Below are positions 23,609-31,710 of a DNA stretch of 64,000 bases, piece after piece (position 1 is the first letter of the stretch; each line of letters starts with the position of its first letter). The DNA comes from Flavobacterium johnsoniae UW101 (GTDB taxonomy: Bacteria; Bacteroidota; Bacteroidia; Flavobacteriales; Flavobacteriaceae), in contig NC_009441.1 in the NCBI RefSeq assembly GCF_000016645.1, positions 806,001 to 870,000 of the forward strand, written 5' to 3'. Both the position numbers and the translations under genes were made by a program. The notes below the pieces were generated by a model. It was not told where the DNA came from. It did no database searches and saw only the letters and a program-made list of their open reading frames with translations.

Positions 23609-24432
23609 AATTCAAATTTTACCACCTCAACCCTTTGATCATCAAAATCTTTAAAAGAGTTCGTAGTAAATATTTTGTCAAAACAATCTAAAACTTCAAA
23701 ACCTTTATTAAAAATTCCGTGGCTAACGGCTAGGTATAATTTTCCGGCATTTTTCTTTTTTAATTCTTCGGCTAAGCCAACAAACGTTCCGCCGCCATCG
23801 CAGATATCATCTACAATTAAACAATCCATTCCCTGTAAATCATCTTCATACACTTTAAAACCAGATAATTTTCCTGTTTTTACATCTCGGCTTTTACTGC
23901 ATTCTACAACCTCAACACCGCCTAAAAATTCAGAAACTTTGTAGATTTTCTTTAAAGCACCTCCGTCTGGAGAAATCAACTTTACGTTTTGGCCAATTTT
24001 ATTCAAGACTTCTTTGATAAAAGCATAGTTTGGAATTACTGTACTGTTGTTCAACAAAGCTGGAGTCACTTCTGAGTGTGCATCAAAAACAAAAACTTTA
24101 TTCAATTGCATTGCATTTATAATATCTGCATACACTTTTACAGAAAGCGGTTCGCCTGGAATCATAACTCGATCTTGTCTCGCTGCCGGGAAATACGGAA
24201 TAAAGAGTTCAATGATTTTAACGTCCATTCTGCGTAACGCATCAACTGTAACACACAGTAAACCTAAATCGTTGAAAGAGTTTAGTCTATGTGTAATTGT
24301 AATTTTTCTGTTTGTATCAAAATCAGGTACTATTTTAATATGCGGTTCTCCGCCAGAAAATGTAAAACTTTGAAATTTGATTTCTTCCTGATTTTGGAAA
24401 GGAGCGAATTTTGGGTCGAGATTTAGTATCAT
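23605..24432 (-). CDS. prs: Short ribose-phosphate pyrophosphokinase
   Basis: This enzyme makes PRPP from ribose-5-phosphate and ATP. At 275 residues it is shorter than the housekeeping form (about 310). It keeps the PYFPAARQDRV ATP loop, the FDAHSE metal site and the PRPP loop VDDICDGGGTF. Short Prs proteins of this kind accompany NadV in phage and bacterial NAD-salvage clusters. It is the first gene after the twin operator and promoter, so it heads the regulated operon whose last gene is nadV. A second, full-length Prs is expected elsewhere in the genome. Confidence 0.92.
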   Translation of the reverse strand: MILNLDPKFAPFQNQEEIKFQSFTFSGGEPHIKIVPDFDTNRKITITHRLNSFNDLGLLCVTVDALRRMDVKIIELFIPYFPAARQDRVMIPGEPLSVKVYADIINAMQLNKVFVFDAHSEVTPALLNNSTVIPNYAFIKEVLNKIGQNVKLISPDGGALKKIYKVSEFLGGVEVVECSKSRDVKTGKLSGFKVYEDDLQGMDCLIVDDICDGGGTFVGLAEELKKKNAGKLYLAVSHGIFNKGFEVLDCFDKIFTTNSFKDFDDQRVEVVKFEL

Positions 24433-24442
24433 AGTTTTTTAG

Positions 24443-24463
24443 TTTGCGTTAATTATACGCAAA
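24443..24463. promoter_or_regulatory. Operator-like palindrome overlapping the prs promoter
   Basis: TTTGCGT and ACGCAAA are perfect 7-base arms around a 7-base AT spacer. The palindrome begins inside the -7 box of the prs promoter (minus strand), an ideal site for repression. The neighbouring gene encodes a Nudix/NrtR-type protein, the likely binder. Confidence 0.7.
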
Positions 24464-24489
24464 TGTAGAATTAAATTTTAAATAAACAA
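24460..24489 (-). promoter_or_regulatory. Promoter of the prs-to-nadV operon
   Basis: On the minus strand a TTG (24489-24487) is followed after exactly 19 bases by TACATTTG (24467-24460), which fits TTG-N19-TAnnTTTG. The prs start codon lies 28 bases further on. Confidence 0.75.
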
Positions 24490-24494
24490 TTTAT

Positions 24495-24515
24495 TTTGTG
24501 TAAAAATTACGCAAA
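24495..24515. promoter_or_regulatory. Second operator-like palindrome
   Basis: TTTGTGT and ACGCAAA arms with a 7-base AT spacer have the same 21-base layout as the site at 24443, with one arm mismatch, and lie 52 bases from it centre to centre. The site overlaps the last codons and stop of the Nudix/NrtR gene. Two sites spaced near five helical turns would allow looping. Confidence 0.6.
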
Positions 24516-25199
24516 CTTTATTTCGAAGTGAAAGCCGTTTTGAGTTAACTCATTATATTTCAATTTATTGAACTTAAAAAGTTTTGCCGGACGACCTGTT
24601 TTTATTGGTGAAAATTTTTCGGTTTCTTCTAAAATACCATAACTGAGTATTTTTTTTCTGAAGTTTCTGCGGTCAATTTCTTTTTCTAAAATAGTGCAAT
24701 ACAAGTTTTCAAGATCTGAAAACAAAAATTCTTCGGGAAGTAAATCGAAACCAATAGGTTCATAAGTCAATTTTGATTTTAGCCTGTCAATCGCTTTTTG
24801 AAGTATTATATTATGATCGAAAGCCAAAGCAGGAATTTCATCTATTTTACACCACTGCACTCTTTCAGCATCAGTGCTGGCTTTGATGTCTAAATTTGAA
24901 GCATCGACTAAAGCATAATATGCCACCGAAATAACACGGTTTCTTGAATCTCTGTAAATATCATCTCCAAAAGTGTACAACTGTTCCATAAAAGTCAGCT
25001 GTACGTTTGTTTCTTCATGTAATTCGCGTATTACAGCATCGCTCAGCGATTCATCATTTTTAACTAAACCGCCCGGTAAAGCCCAATATTTTTCTGAAGT
25101 GCCAAATTGCTGTTCTATCAATAACACATATAAGTCATTGTTCTTGTATCCAAAAACAATCGCATCAACAGCAATTCTAATATTTTGTAATTTTTCCAT
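24507..25199 (-). CDS. Nudix hydrolase / NrtR-type transcriptional regulator
   Basis: This 230-residue protein joins an N-terminal Nudix domain (about 1-140) to a C-terminal winged helix (about 150-230), the NrtR architecture in which an ADP-ribose-sensing Nudix domain controls NAD genes. The Nudix box is GGLVKND-E-SLSDAVI-RELHEETN, with Asn where Gly is usual near its end. The ending KTGRPAKLFKFNKLKYNEL fits a DNA-binding wing. The ATG at 25199 is preferred to a TTG at 25205. It lies directly upstream of prs and its two operators, which supports autologous control of the island by ADP-ribose or a related metabolite. Confidence 0.85.
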   Translation of the reverse strand: MEKLQNIRIAVDAIVFGYKNNDLYVLLIEQQFGTSEKYWALPGGLVKNDESLSDAVIRELHEETNVQLTFMEQLYTFGDDIYRDSRNRVISVAYYALVDASNLDIKASTDAERVQWCKIDEIPALAFDHNIILQKAIDRLKSKLTYEPIGFDLLPEEFLFSDLENLYCTILEKEIDRRNFRKKILSYGILEETEKFSPIKTGRPAKLFKFNKLKYNELTQNGFHFEIKFA

Positions 25200-25218
25200 A
25201 ATCAAAAATCATATCAAA

Positions 25219-25226
25219 CAAATATA
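25219..25226 (-). promoter_or_regulatory. Promoter -7 box of the Nudix/NrtR gene
   Basis: On the minus strand TATATTTG lies 20 bases upstream of the ATG at 25199. The region expected for -33 falls in the inverted repeat at 25233-25285. Confidence 0.6.
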
Positions 25227-25232
25227 ACGAAT

Positions 25233-25285
25233 GAGAGTCAGTTTTATAATTCATGCAGATACATTAAATTATAAAATTGACTCTC
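25233..25285. repeat. 19-base inverted repeat upstream of the regulator gene
   Basis: GAGAGTCAGTTTTATAATT (25233-25251) and its complement (25267-25285) match at 18 of 19 positions with a 15-base loop. No T-run follows on the minus strand, so it is a poor terminator. It may be a regulatory site or hairpin between the PKD lipoprotein gene and the Nudix promoter. Confidence 0.6.
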
Positions 25286-25308
25286 AGTAAATAATTTTTA
25301 TTCTTTTT

Positions 25309-25665
25309 CTAGTTTATAGTAACACTTCGTTTAGGACTAGAAGTGCATTCAGATCCATTTTTTTTAACTGTAACATCGGCTTTAGCTTCGTAGGTTCCTG
25401 CAGCATTATACGTATGAGTAACTGTTGTTCCATCGCCGGTAGTTCCGTCACCAAATGTCCATTTTACAGAACTTAAAGTTCCCGTTCCTGTATATTCAAC
25501 TGAATAATTCATTAATTTCGGATTGTTTGCATCTGTCGAATTGTGCAGCTTAATATAAATTGATTCACCAAGACAATCTATTACATCTTCTGCTTCGTTT
25601 TTACTGCAGGAATTAATCATAAAAAATAGTATAGTGAGTATTAAAACTGAGGCTGCTTTTTTCAT
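25309..25665 (-). CDS. PKD domain lipoprotein
   Basis: This 118-residue protein has a lipoprotein signal (ILFFMINSCSKN, Cys20) followed by a single PKD/Ig-like domain (about 50-118) with the typical VKWTFGDGTTGDG and VTHTYNAAGTYEAKADV strands. A Cys pair flanks the domain. The role is unknown; PKD domains mediate carbohydrate or protein contacts at the cell surface. It is transcribed in the same direction as the LysR gene but follows it by 98 bases without a clear link. Confidence 0.8.
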   Translation of the reverse strand: MKKAASVLILTILFFMINSCSKNEAEDVIDCLGESIYIKLHNSTDANNPKLMNYSVEYTGTGTLSSVKWTFGDGTTGDGTTVTHTYNAAGTYEAKADVTVKKNGSECTSSPKRSVTIN

Positions 25666-25762
25666 AATCTGTATCTTTTAGAAATTAACATCTCAAAGTT
25701 ATCTTTTTTCGACATTCTAAAAAAATTAATCAACTGAATTTCAACACTCAACAACTATATTC

Positions 25763-26668
25763 TTATAATCTATTTCCAAAAAACAGTTTTAATTCTTTTT
25801 CAATTATATCAAAAAACGATTTCACATTATTATTTTTAGGAGCCAGTAAATAGACAAATTCTTCGGGAACATGAAAACTGTTCCATACTAATTGCAGTTT
25901 ATTTTCTTTGATATAATTTCTTGCATTACAATTCCAGGTCACCGCAACACCATCATTTTTTGAAAGCAGTCTCAGCATCTCAGATTCTGAAGGAATAATG
26001 TAATTTGGCACCATCGACGGCCTTTTTTTATTGAAAGCATGAAGCCAGAATACTTTTATGTGCGGAATTCTCGCGTCATGACTGTACCATTTTTGTCCGT
26101 TAAGCCATTGCTCTATTTCAGTAAAATTATCTGCTTTCAATTTCTGGCGGAAATCGGTTATATCCAAACTTGCCGGAGCAACCATTATGAGTTTAATTTT
26201 TCCAACTATTTCATAAGTAGTATCAAAAGTATCGAACCTTTTGGTTGTAATGGCAAAATCGAGTTTTTTTGAATCTACTAATGCAAAAAGCTCGTCGTTT
26301 TCTGCAAAAGTAAAATCTATTAAATCAAACTTTGAAATTAAGAGATTTCCAACGCAGTCAAAAAGATGTTTTGAAATCCCGACAGAAATTAATCGGTTAG
26401 CATCTTCTGCTTTTGCCCGAAAACCGGTTTCGACACTTTCAAGACGATCGAGCGCATCTATTATCAAATTATTCAGTAACTTAGCGTATTCGGTTGGCTC
26501 TACTCCTTTTGATTTCCGATTAAATAATTTATTCCCAACGTGAGCCTCAAGCATAGAAATTTGCTGACTAACCGCAGGCTGGCTCATAAATAACTCTTTT
26601 GCGGCTACCGAAAAATTACCATTTTTATATACAGCTTTAAAAGTTCTGTACCATTCTAGATTTACCAT
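25763..26668 (-). CDS. LysR family transcriptional regulator
   Basis: This 301-residue regulator has a standard N-terminal winged helix: LEWYRTFKAVYKNGNFSVAAKELFMSQPAVSQQISMLE-type sequence over residues 4-42, then the effector-binding domain. Length is typical. It is divergent from the DJ-1/PfpI gene at 26754 with 85 bases between start codons, the classic arrangement for control of the neighbour, so the DJ-1 gene is its likely target. The inducer is unknown. Confidence 0.92.
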   Translation of the reverse strand: MVNLEWYRTFKAVYKNGNFSVAAKELFMSQPAVSQQISMLEAHVGNKLFNRKSKGVEPTEYAKLLNNLIIDALDRLESVETGFRAKAEDANRLISVGISKHLFDCVGNLLISKFDLIDFTFAENDELFALVDSKKLDFAITTKRFDTFDTTYEIVGKIKLIMVAPASLDITDFRQKLKADNFTEIEQWLNGQKWYSHDARIPHIKVFWLHAFNKKRPSMVPNYIIPSESEMLRLLSKNDGVAVTWNCNARNYIKENKLQLVWNSFHVPEEFVYLLAPKNNNVKSFFDIIEKELKLFFGNRL

Positions 26669-26729
26669 GACATAAATTTACTTATAACAAACATAGTTTA
26701 TTTTATTTTTACTGATATCACTTAAGACG

Positions 26730-26737
26730 TAAATTTG
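26730..26737 (+). promoter_or_regulatory. Promoter -7 box of the DJ-1/PfpI gene
   Basis: TAAATTTG fits the consensus and lies 17 bases before the start codon, in the divergent LysR/DJ-1 interval. Poor -33 sequence is consistent with need for an activator. Confidence 0.55.
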
Positions 26738-26753
26738 TTAAAAATTTAAAATT

Positions 26754-27490
26754 ATGAAAAAAATAGCATTACTCGCAATAATTGCATTTACCGCTGTAAG
26801 CACATCTGCTTTGGCTCAAAAATCAAATAAAAAAGGTATGAAAAAAGTATTATTTGTTGTAACCAGCAATGATAAGCTGGGCAATACGGGAGAAAAAACA
26901 GGATTTTGGTCTGAAGAATTTGCAGCACCTTATTATGAACTGTTAGATCAGGGAGTCGAAATTACAATTGCTTCTCCGCTTGGGGGACAGCCTCCAATTG
27001 ATCCAAAAAGCGCTGATCCCGCATCGGAAACAGAAGACACTAAGCGTTTTGACTCCGATAAGGTTTTACAGGAAAAATTAAAAAACACTTTAAAACTATC
27101 AACTGTTAATCAAAAAGATTACGATGCTGTATTTTATCCGGGAGGTCACGGTCCGCTTTGGGATTTAGTTGAAGATAAAAACTCAATAGCTTTAATCGAA
27201 GCTTTTTATACGAACAAAAAACCGGTAGCATTTGTATGTCACGCTCCAGCTGTTTTGAAAAACGTAAAGGTAAAAAAGTAACCGGATTTACCAATGAAGA
27301 AGAAGAAGCGGTTGGCTTAACTAAAGTAGTTCCGTTTTTATTAGAAGATGCTTTAGCATCAAACGGAGCAATTTTTTCTAAAGGTCCAAACTGGCAGCCT
27401 TACGCAGTAGCAGACGGACTTTTAATTACCGGCCAAAATCCGGCATCATCTAAATTAGTAGCTGGAAAACTATTGCAGGAATTGAAATAA
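26754..27490 (+). pseudogene. DJ-1/PfpI family protein, interrupted by a one-base frameshift
   Basis: This is an exported type 1 glutamine amidotransferase-like protein (Hsp31/PfpI group) with an N-terminal signal (ALAQKS) and the nucleophile Cys in FVCHAPAVLK. The first frame stops at TAA 27279-27281; the second frame continues with KKVTGFTNEEEEAVGL to 27490. One A appears lost just before 27269 (GTAAAGG where GTAAAAGG is expected). The break creates A-AAA-AAG (27272-27278) in frame directly before the stop, the classic bacterial -1 slippery heptamer, and slippage there would give a 245-residue product with normal domain order. It may be a sequencing error, a pseudogene or a frameshift-expressed gene. 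It is divergent from a LysR regulator. Confidence 0.75.
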
Positions 27491-27492
27491 AA

Positions 27493-27659
27493 GTTACTAA
27501 GCTTCTAAGTAACTAAGGTTCTAAGGTTTTTCTTAGTTGCTTAAAAGCTTAATCTCTTATTTCATTACTATTAAAAAATTAAACAAACAACAATGCTAGA
27601 CTGCAGATAAGTTCAAAGAAAAAAAACTTAGAACCTTAGCAGCTTAGTATCTTAGAAAC
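27493..27659. repeat. Octamer arrays in inverted orientation
   Basis: The left array has GTTACTAA, GCTTCTAA, GTAACTAA and GGTTCTAA (27493-27524). The right array has TTAGAACC, TTAGCAGC, TTAGTATC and TTAGAAAC (27628-27659). The innermost words are exact complements and the outer ones nearly so, giving a 33-base imperfect inverted pair around about 100 bases of AT-rich DNA with no gene. The right arm ends 11 bases before the next start codon. Confidence 0.8.
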
Positions 27660-27670
27660 TCTAAAAAAAA

Positions 27671-28828
27671 ATGCTAAACTTTGAATTATACAATCCGACA
27701 AACTTAGTTTTCGGGAAAGGACAAATTGAAAAACTTTCGACTTTGGTTCCAAAAGACGCAAAAATTCTTTTGGCTTACGGCGGTGGAAGTATTTTTAAAA
27801 ACGGAATTTACGATCAGGTAATTACAGCTTTAAAAGGCTTTAATATTGTGGAATTTGGCGGAATCGAACCAAACCCAAGATTTGAGACTTTAATGAAAGC
27901 GGTCGACGTTATTAAAGCTGAAAAAATCGACTTTATTTTGGCTGTTGGCGGCGGATCTGTGATTGATGGTGTGAAATTTATTTCGGGCGCTGTTCATTTT
28001 GAAGGCAACCCAATTGATATTTTACAGAAACGTATTTTGATTAAAGAAAATGCGATGCCGTTTGGAACTGTATTAACACTTCCGGCAACGGGAAGTGAAA
28101 TGAACTCTGGATATGTAGTAACGATTGAAGCAACTCAGGAAAAATTATCTTCTGGCGGAAGTGCTTTGTTTCCTCAATTCTCAATTTGTGACCCAGCAGT
28201 TATAGCTTCTTTACCAAAAAGACAAATCGAAAATGGTGTTGTAGATGCTTATACACACGTTATGGAACAATACTTAACGTATCCGCATGATGCTTTTTTA
28301 CAAGATAGAATTGCCGAAGGAATTTTACAGACTCTAATTGAAGTTGGTCCTGGAATTGTAAAAAATCCAACTGATTATACTTTGGCTTCAAACTTTATGT
28401 GGAGTTGTACAATGGCTTTAAATGGGTTAATTCAAAAAGGTGTTCCAAGTGACTGGGCAACTCACATGATTGGCCACGAATTGACAGCACTTTACGAAAT
28501 TGACCATGCGAGAACTTTAGCTATTATTGGCCCAAGTTTGTACCATGTAATGTTTGAAACTAAAAAAGGCAAACTGGCACAATACGGAAGAAGAATATTC
28601 AACTTGACTGGTTCTGACGAAGAAGTAGCAAAAGAAGCCATCAACAAAACGGTTGAGTTTTTCCATACTATGGGAATGGACACAAAACTTTCACAATACA
28701 CAGAAGATTACAGCAAAACAGCAGATTTTATAGTAAATCGTTTTGACGAAAGAGGCTGGAAAGGTCTTGGTGAAAATCAATTAGTGACTTTAGATAAGGT
28801 GAAATCTATTGTGGAACTTTCTTATTAG
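27671..28828 (+). CDS. Iron-containing alcohol dehydrogenase (YqhD/BDH-like)
   Basis: This 385-residue protein is a group III, iron-dependent alcohol/aldehyde dehydrogenase. The NAD(P)-binding segment is LLAYGGGSIFKNG and GGIEPNPRFE (family GGVEPNP, usual for NADPH-using YqhD types), followed by LAVGGGSVIDGVK. Metal ligands lie in DAYTHVMEQYL, the ATHMIGHELTALYEIDHARTL block and its His pair. It probably reduces short-chain aldehydes. It follows the DJ-1 gene across the octamer array and ends in a strong terminator. Confidence 0.93.
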   Translation: MLNFELYNPTNLVFGKGQIEKLSTLVPKDAKILLAYGGGSIFKNGIYDQVITALKGFNIVEFGGIEPNPRFETLMKAVDVIKAEKIDFILAVGGGSVIDGVKFISGAVHFEGNPIDILQKRILIKENAMPFGTVLTLPATGSEMNSGYVVTIEATQEKLSSGGSALFPQFSICDPAVIASLPKRQIENGVVDAYTHVMEQYLTYPHDAFLQDRIAEGILQTLIEVGPGIVKNPTDYTLASNFMWSCTMALNGLIQKGVPSDWATHMIGHELTALYEIDHARTLAIIGPSLYHVMFETKKGKLAQYGRRIFNLTGSDEEVAKEAINKTVEFFHTMGMDTKLSQYTEDYSKTADFIVNRFDERGWKGLGENQLVTLDKVKSIVELSY

Positions 28829-28896
28829 TCACAATATTCAGTCTCAGTTTGCGGTTTTTGCATATCACTGAAAACTGTTAACGGGTGACTGCAAAC

Positions 28897-28935
28897 AAAA
28901 AAAGGCGTTCTTATAAAAAATAGGAACGCCTTTTT
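28897..28935 (+). terminator. Terminator of the alcohol dehydrogenase gene
   Basis: AAAAGGCGTTC pairs with GAACGCCTTTT around an A-rich loop, followed by T residues. Confidence 0.85.
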
Positions 28936-29049
28936 AAAATACTAAAACAAAACTAACTAACTCAAATCTTTGTAAATTCATTAAAATTCTAATTTATTAA
29001 GACTTACAACGTAAGGTTTTGTATTTTATTGTATGCAATTAAAATATTT

Positions 29050-31521
29050 TTATTTAAAATCTTCATTCATCTTCTTTTCCAAGGTTTTATTCAGATTTTC
29101 AACTTCTGTTTTGATATTTTTAAAATCGATATTCTTTTTTTCTTCCAAAATCTTTTCATCCAAAAACAATTTCAAATCATACAAATTGTTTTTGTTTTTC
29201 AGTATCAGGGTTCCAATTTCCGGCTTTTTTGCTTCGTTAATTCTCAAACCACCAATCATGCTGCCTTTTAGTTCGTTTCCAAATAATAGTTCAACATCTT
29301 TTTCGGAAGAAATTTTTGCAGCAATTGAATTGAAATTTTCCTGAATAGATTTATTATGATCCAGATAAGAAGTAAAAACTGTACTGAAAATTTCAGAATC
29401 TCTTCTCTGCTCATCATTTCCTTTTATTGTTTTGAATAGTTTTGCCTCGATTTTATTGTTAGTTTCATAATATAAAACACTTCCGGTTTCTGATGGAGCT
29501 GTTTCATTAACTTCTAATGCTGAACTGGTAAGAAGTACTTTATCATTAACACTAAACTTGCCAATCGTTTTATTATTTACTTTTTCCAGAACAATTTTTC
29601 CTTTTACTTTTTTATTGAATTCTTCGAATTCAATAGCATTATTTTTTAACTCAAAATGATATCGGTTAAAATAATGCATGGCAAAAATATCGAAGTCAAA
29701 ACTCTGCGGAATACCGTTTTTCCAGTACTTTGTAATAAACTGGCGCTCCAGTTTTATGTATTCCGGACCGTCAACTATTTTTCCATCTTTATAAGTCGAT
29801 TTTATATCATAATTTGGGTATTGATACTTTTCGAGATTTTCTAAATAATTGTTAGAATATTGGTATTTGATAACTCCGTTTTCATAATAATCAACATAGT
29901 TAAATTCATTAAAATCTGCAGCAAAATAACCCGAATAGGGTTTGTCATTTTTATAAATTCCAACATAAGAATCCTGTCTGTCCGAAGTAATCAAAAAAGA
30001 CTGGTTAACAATTTTCGTTCTTTTTCCATTTTCAAAATAGATGGTTTTTAGAATATTGTTTTCCCCTTTTTTATCGTATTCACTTCTATAATAAATCTCT
30101 TCAGTTACTGCTCCTTTTTTATAAATTGTGCTTTTTTGAGCCTCGACTAAAGTTCCTTCATACGGCAGATCATTTTTATATTCCAGCTTTCCTGTTATTT
30201 CGCGATTATCGTAAAAAACAGTTTCTCCGTTTTTAATATCGTTTACCACAGTGTAAGTTCTAACCGGATCGTCGAGATAATAATTAAAGATTTTCTGAAT
30301 TCCATTTTTCTTGTATCCAGAAACGCTGATTAATTCGTTTTGTTCATTTTCAGTTTTAACGACAAAAGTTCCATTGAATGGTTTTCCATCTTTGTAAATT
30401 CCTTTTGCAACAATATTTCCAGATTCATCTTTCACAATTGCTTCTCCTTCTATCAATCCATTATTATAATTTTGATTGATAAATAAATCGCTCGCAAATC
30501 TTTCATCAAAATTACCTTCAAAAGGCTGTCCGTTTTTATAAATTCGTTTAGCTTTTATGCTTCCGTCTGAGTTGTATTCAACCTGATCGCCTTGTTCTTC
30601 TCCATCAGAATATTTTACAATTTTTAAAACTTTTCCATTTGGAAAATATTGAATTTCCTCTCCGTTTTTCTGTCCGTTTTTATAATTCGTTTTAGATTTT
30701 AAAGCGACAGCAAATTTGTTTTGAAAGTAATAATTGTAAACAACTCCGTTTGAAATTTCACGTCCGTACTTTTCAAAATCATTTTCATTAATAGTCTGCA
30801 GAATTTTTCCCGACTTATCGTAATTTATCTGCTTAAACGGTTCTGTATTACCATTTGCAATATCGTACCATATTTCTTGCGCCAGCTGTTTTGAAGCTGT
30901 CCAGAATATCTTTTTCTTAATAATCTTTCTGCTTTTAGTCTTGTCCGTTTCATCACGAATAATCATCCCCTCGGTCATTCGAATTGGTTCTTCCCTATCG
31001 GCTGCATTATCGGCTTTGTTCAATCGGTAATCTTCCCAATTTAAAACTTCTTCAAAATCGCCGCTTGCAGGTTTTCCTCCGTCGTATTTTCCTTTCATCA
31101 ACACACTGCCGTCTTCGTGATAAAGAATAGTTTCACCATCTTTTCTTCCATTTTTATACTGAATGGTTTTTAACTTTTGCCCGCTTGGATAATAATACGT
31201 CAAATTTGAAACCGCAGAAAAGTTATAAAATTGATAAAAAGAAGAATCAAAGCCATTTTCATCAAGCCAAAGTACATCACCCACATAATTATCTTCATTA
31301 TCCTGAAAAGAATATCCCTGAAACTGCGGTGTTTTATTGATGTAGAAATCTTCGACTAAAATTAGATTTCCTAATTTCTTTGAAGGCTGAATTCTGTAAA
31401 AAGAAGCATTTTCTTTAGTAGTAGTTTTCCAATTGGCATCGAAATAAAGTGGTTCCATATTTTGGGAGAAAGAAAATAGTGTCGTAAAAACAAAAATAAG
31501 GGTCAAAAATTTATTTATCAT
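29050..31521 (-). CDS. Large YwqK/MORN-type repeat protein
   Basis: This exported protein of 823 residues has an N-terminal signal (FTTLFSFSQN) and at least ten degenerate repeats of the YwqK/MORN kind. Examples are TYYYPSGQKLKTIQYKNGRKDGETILYHEDG-type units near residue 110, and KNGQKNGEEIQYFPNGKVL, KNGQPFEGNF, YKDGKPFNGTF and KNDKPYSGYF through the middle. The last 250 residues lack the repeat and look globular to helical. The automatic label toxin-antitoxin YwqK family antitoxin would overstate what is known. No partner gene is evident; it is divergent from gpsA. Confidence 0.8.
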   Translation of the reverse strand: MINKFLTLIFVFTTLFSFSQNMEPLYFDANWKTTTKENASFYRIQPSKKLGNLILVEDFYINKTPQFQGYSFQDNEDNYVGDVLWLDENGFDSSFYQFYNFSAVSNLTYYYPSGQKLKTIQYKNGRKDGETILYHEDGSVLMKGKYDGGKPASGDFEEVLNWEDYRLNKADNAADREEPIRMTEGMIIRDETDKTKSRKIIKKKIFWTASKQLAQEIWYDIANGNTEPFKQINYDKSGKILQTINENDFEKYGREISNGVVYNYYFQNKFAVALKSKTNYKNGQKNGEEIQYFPNGKVLKIVKYSDGEEQGDQVEYNSDGSIKAKRIYKNGQPFEGNFDERFASDLFINQNYNNGLIEGEAIVKDESGNIVAKGIYKDGKPFNGTFVVKTENEQNELISVSGYKKNGIQKIFNYYLDDPVRTYTVVNDIKNGETVFYDNREITGKLEYKNDLPYEGTLVEAQKSTIYKKGAVTEEIYYRSEYDKKGENNILKTIYFENGKRTKIVNQSFLITSDRQDSYVGIYKNDKPYSGYFAADFNEFNYVDYYENGVIKYQYSNNYLENLEKYQYPNYDIKSTYKDGKIVDGPEYIKLERQFITKYWKNGIPQSFDFDIFAMHYFNRYHFELKNNAIEFEEFNKKVKGKIVLEKVNNKTIGKFSVNDKVLLTSSALEVNETAPSETGSVLYYETNNKIEAKLFKTIKGNDEQRRDSEIFSTVFTSYLDHNKSIQENFNSIAAKISSEKDVELLFGNELKGSMIGGLRINEAKKPEIGTLILKNKNNLYDLKLFLDEKILEEKKNIDFKNIKTEVENLNKTLEKKMNEDFK

Positions 31522-31538
31522 AATTGAACGAAATTTCT

Positions 31539-31546
31539 CAAAAATA
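31539..31546 (-). promoter_or_regulatory. Promoter -7 box of the YwqK-type gene
   Basis: On the minus strand TATTTTTG lies 17 bases before the start codon at 31521. Confidence 0.5.
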
Positions 31547-31660
31547 CTGTTTTTTGTATAAATTTAGTTTTTAAAGCTGAAATATAATCTGAAATTCAGC
31601 AGCTTTTAATTTAAAAGAGTACGAACCAAAAGGGCTTTGCCAAATTTCTTAAATCAGATT

Positions 31661-31692
31661 TTGCTTTATTAGCACATTATTAAGTACTTTTG
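31661..31692 (+). promoter_or_regulatory. gpsA promoter
   Basis: TTG (31661-31663), a 21-base spacer and TACTTTTG (31685-31692) lie 18 bases before the gpsA start codon. Confidence 0.65.
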
Positions 31693-31710
31693 TTTTAAAT
31701 TAATAAAATA

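Noticed and set aside
28830..28890. CAGT-word inverted array after the alcohol dehydrogenase gene
   Set aside because: CAGTCTCAGTTT and AAAACTG/GTGACTG fragments are present, but the register and pairing are too weak to call separately.
29050..31521. Toxin-antitoxin antitoxin function for the YwqK-type protein
   Set aside because: No toxin gene is adjacent and the protein is a large exported repeat protein; the family label is not evidence for the role.
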